This document shows positions 30,801 to 32,272 of a stretch of 32,272 bases of DNA, one piece after another; positions within the stretch are counted from its first letter, which is position 1; every line of letters begins with the position of its first letter. The DNA is from Candidatus Dadabacteria bacterium. Its GTDB lineage: Bacteria > Desulfobacterota_D > UBA1144 > Nemesobacterales > Mycalebacteriaceae. A program made the position numbers and the translations under genes. The notes beneath the pieces are model-generated. The model was given only the letters and a program-made list of their open reading frames with translations. It was not told the origin of the DNA and ran no database searches. The stretch covers positions 1-32,272 of the forward strand of contig JAPOUR010000005.1 in NCBI GenBank assembly GCA_026708565.1. Reading direction: 5' to 3'.

Positions 30801-32272
30801 AATCGGGGCGAGGGCTAATAGCAGTTGGATAGACTGGTATTATGGCACAGAATACCACTATGGCACAACCGCCTTTGGTTATGGCGCAAATGCTGATTCC
30901 GGAGGGACGGCTGTCGGTTTTAGGGCAAGTAGCGCGGGTATTCGTTCAACTGCGTTGGGTTTTAAAGCAAGTAGCGCGGGTGGGAATTCAACCGCTCTGG
31001 GCTCTAGGACAAGTAGTGCGGGTGATTGGTCAACTGCTCTGGGCTCTAATGCAAGGAGCGCGGGTAGGTATTCAACCGCTCTGGGCTCTAGGGCAAGTAG
31101 TGCGGGTGATTGGTCAACTGCTCTGGGCTATATTGCAAGTAGCGCGGGTATTCGTTCAATTGCTCTGGGCTCTAGGACAAGTAGTGCGGGTGATTGGTCA
31201 ACTGCTCTGGGCTCTAATGCAAGGAGCGCGGGTAGGTATTCAACCGCTCTGGGCTCTTGGGCAGGTAGCGCGGGTGATTATTCAACCGCTCTGGGCTATA
31301 GGGCAGGTAGCACGGGTGGGAATTCAACCGCTCTGGGCTATAGGGCAAGTAGCGCGGGTAGGAATTCAACCGCTCTGGGCTATAGGGCAAGTAGCGCGGG
31401 TAGGCATTCAACCGCTCTGGGCTATTTTGCACGGAGCGGGGGAGATTCTTCAACCGCTCTGGGCTATAGGGCAAGGAGCGGGGGAGATTATTCAACCGCT
31501 CTGGGCTATAGTGCAAGGAGCGAGGGAGATTATTCAACCGCTCTGGGCTATTTTGCACGGAGCGCGGGTGAGTATTCAATATCTATAGGCAGTGCGGGCG
31601 CAATTGCGGCGGGCGCAACTGCGCAAGACTCCATAGCAATCGGCTACTATTCAAGCGCGACCGCCCAAGGGGCCATATCTCTCGGTGGCGGTGGCGGACG
31701 ATATTGGAATTCTGTTTCAAGGTCTTACACATATGGAGGTGCGCACGGGGAAGAATCTGTAGCAATCGGTTATCTGTCAAACGCCGCCGCAAATGGAGCC
31801 ATAGCCCTCGGTGGCGGAGCGCGTTCCATAGGCGTAAACTCCATAGCAATCGGCAAAGATATGTTTGCCAATGCCGGACAAATCCGTATCGGCTCTAACT
31901 CCATAAAGGATGTAACCATCGGCAACTACTCTTTAGGGAGATTTGCTAATGCCGCCGAAAAGAACTGGCAGGAAGAAATTGACAGAGCGGTCGGCTACAC
32001 AAGAGAGCCAAGAGGCACAAACGCCGCCGCATTTGGAAACGGGGCAACTGCGCGAGGCAAGTTTTCAACCGCTCTTGGTGTTGACTCAAGAGCGGGCAAC
32101 TACTCAACCGCAATAGGACAGGCGGCGAATGCGAGCGGTGAAAACTCAACCGCTCTGGGCCATAAAGCAAATGCTACCGGTGTGAGAGCAATCGCCATAG
32201 GGGATGGTGTTACTGCCGGAGCAAACCAAATTCGGATAGGCAACTCGTCTATATCCGATGTTGAAATCGGCA
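27838..32272 (+). CDS. YadA-type trimeric autotransporter adhesin, second paralog (partial, 3' end beyond window)
   Basis: The frame is open from the ATG at 27838 (GAAGGAGAA ribosome site) to the window end: 1478 codons, no stop. The signal peptide MRKSFAQTFLTAAFLVVG is nearly that of the first adhesin (MTKSLTQTFLTAAFLIVG). Head units of 14 residues (STALGxxAxSAGxx) alternate with connectors IRIGxxxxxDVxIGxYxL near residues 151, 602, 813, 931 and 1350. GYTREPRG modules lie near 853 and 1386. A five-copy 18-residue repeat spans about 180-269. Non-repetitive inserts interrupt the roll (about 365-410 and 1282-1305). The C-terminal anchor is not in view, so secretion by the YadA route is inferred from the paralog. 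It reads in the opposite direction to the first adhesin. Confidence 0.9.
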   Translation, partial: MRKSFAQTFLTAAFLVVGMVSQAGAYKAGEGAHEGGDKTTAVGDNANASGAKSSAFGEDAVANGTKSTAIGRGAGAYGDFSTALGQIARATQVGSTAIGQDAKATGARSTAIGSSTRSEGHSSIALGYGAMATGVRAIAIGNGVTAGANQIRIGDSSMTDVEIGNYDLSKFQNADDVSSAISTGVADGGTIDRAIDDVISTGVADGGTIDRAIDDVISTGVADGGTIDRAIDDVISTGVADGGTIDRAIDDVISTGVADGGTIDTAIDSVVGRELSAYGRGAGSFSTALGYQASSVGRYSSAIGHGAQAVGAFSTVVGSQASASHEGATALGQDAQANAVASTVVGQGAKAPGANSTAIGQGAEAGKIDTEIVITDIRDEYIYTTSGSTGYWHKSGNTLTFTRTDLIPRTNATAVGQESKAHADDTVALGHLATASATSATTVGANSSASGLNSSAFGYGTLASGNDSSAVGQGAQAIGEFATAVGQGAKSAESSTSVGQNAVAIGAFSTAVGRNSFAGDFESSAFGYLANASRRDAVAVGARATAGGERSTALGGLANAVEFSTAVGYEATSGIGATVLGSGATAATGAIAIGNGVEAGAGEIRIGNSSISDVEIGEYDLSEFQTGDDVETAIIDAVGSQLPFTHDASDGLIAIGENASVFGFNSTAVGIGAEASDWGALFTVSGSTALGAYATARRSSTAVGAYATTGTSGGSTALGSHANSAGGSSIAIGHRATASAFTAINIGGASFLSTLLNRQLGASAQDAIAIGYLSAASANGAIALGGGANATGVNSIAIGKDIVAGDGSDGNGAIRIGDRNISDVTIGKYSLGDLAEIRNAAEKNWQEEIDRAIGYTREPRGTNAAAFGNGATALGKFSTALGVDSRAGNYSTAIGQAANASGENSTALGHKANATGVRAIAIGDGVTAGANQIRIGNSSISDVEIGKYDLSEFQTISQSLPFFQDASKGLLAVGKNASVFGYNSTAVGIGARANSSWIDWYYGTEYHYGTTAFGYGANADSGGTAVGFRASSAGIRSTALGFKASSAGGNSTALGSRTSSAGDWSTALGSNARSAGRYSTALGSRASSAGDWSTALGYIASSAGIRSIALGSRTSSAGDWSTALGSNARSAGRYSTALGSWAGSAGDYSTALGYRAGSTGGNSTALGYRASSAGRNSTALGYRASSAGRHSTALGYFARSGGDSSTALGYRARSGGDYSTALGYSARSEGDYSTALGYFARSAGEYSISIGSAGAIAAGATAQDSIAIGYYSSATAQGAISLGGGGGRYWNSVSRSYTYGGAHGEESVAIGYLSNAAANGAIALGGGARSIGVNSIAIGKDMFANAGQIRIGSNSIKDVTIGNYSLGRFANAAEKNWQEEIDRAVGYTREPRGTNAAAFGNGATARGKFSTALGVDSRAGNYSTAIGQAANASGENSTALGHKANATGVRAIAIGDGVTAGANQIRIGNSSISDVEIG
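28375..28644 (+). repeat. Five tandem 54-bp repeats within the second adhesin
   Basis: The unit encodes (V/A)ISTGVADGGTIDRAIDD. Copies start at 28375, 28429, 28483, 28537 and 28591. The middle copies are identical at DNA level; only the first codon of copy 1 and the end of copy 5 (TAIDS) differ. All steps are in frame, so copy-number change would lengthen or shorten the fibre without frameshift. Confidence 0.95.
30352..30676 (+). repeat. 325-bp near-identical block, copy 1
   Basis: It matches 31948-32272 with about five mismatches at an offset of 1,596 bp (532 codons). It covers the NAAEKNWQEEIDRAIGYTREPRG module and the following head units up to the IRIG connector. The second copy is cut by the window end, so the match may extend. 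Confidence 0.9.
30919..31590 (+). repeat. Sixteen tandem 42-bp head repeats in the second adhesin
   Basis: Sixteen 14-residue units of the form (F/S/Y)xAxSAGxxSTALG. Units 3-4 (31003-31086) and 7-8 (31171-31254) are identical over 84 bp, which points to recent duplication of a four-unit, 168-bp block. Confidence 0.92.
31948..32272 (+). repeat. 325-bp near-identical block, copy 2 (runs to the window end)
   Basis: Second copy of the block at 30352-30676. Differences are concentrated in a few bases near the GYTREPRG module (GATC to GGTC, CGCG to GGCA, CTGG to CGAG). Confidence 0.9.

Noticed and set aside
30842-31588. Long alternative-frame open reading frames over the head repeats (also 31214-31579 and 28350-28631 on the minus strand)
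   Set aside because: Repeat periods divisible by three keep several frames open at once. These frames lack sensible starts and overlap the real adhesin frame.

Overview
The window is a chromosomal segment of a Gram-negative bacterium. It carries outer-membrane biogenesis genes (bamA, ompH/skp, lolC, lolD, fabZ) and three very large outer-membrane adhesin-type genes. The order lysS-lolC-lolD-bamA-ompH-fabZ, followed by tRNA-Thr/Tyr/Gly/Thr-tuf, resembles deltaproteobacterial-grade genomes; that placement is an inference, and I cannot name a species. No transposase, integrase or phage gene is visible.

Layout. 1-556 (minus): start of tuf, four tRNA genes in the classic Thr-Tyr-Gly-Thr order, and a full-consensus promoter with a GC-rich discriminator. 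556-7296 (minus): the lysS-lolC-lolD-bamA-ompH-fabZ operon, tightly packed, with its own promoter. 7330-7772 (minus): a hicA-hicB toxin-antitoxin pair with an apparently leaderless hicA. 7746-8930 (minus): an MFS transporter. 9030-12683 (minus): a complete YadA-type trimeric autotransporter. 12684-12995: a gene-free stretch with a promoter, hairpins, palindromic repeats and a duplicated piece of the MFS gene. 12996-18797 (minus): a giant classical autotransporter with about 15 putative Ig-like repeats. 18828-18901: its promoter and a four-copy, 10-bp-periodic repeat array. 18910-25378 (minus): pyrC, pyrB, lepB, spoT/rel, gmk and a HAD phosphatase. 25443-27497 (plus): a DUF2723/GT117-type membrane glycosyltransferase. 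27498-27837: two palindromic repeats, a promoter and a leader RNA predicted to fold with a pseudoknot. 27838-end (plus): a second YadA-type adhesin that runs off the window.

How it fits together. The housekeeping genes cover outer-membrane protein and lipoprotein targeting (bamA, skp, lolCD, lepB), fatty-acid/lipid A supply (fabZ), pyrimidine synthesis (pyrBC) and stringent control (spoT, gmk). About 14 kb of adhesin coding sequence is interspersed among them. The adhesins show repeat-driven evolution at several scales: 42-bp and 54-bp tandem units, a 498-bp duplication, and a 325-bp near-identical block at 1,596-bp spacing. They are bordered by palindromic repeats of the form ATTCCTTG-N6-CAAGGAAT.

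The most unusual signals are (i) the pseudoknot-forming leader before the second adhesin, (ii) the helical-phase repeat array before the Ig autotransporter promoter, and (iii) the inverted and direct repeats that bracket the first YadA-type gene, which could allow its inversion or deletion.
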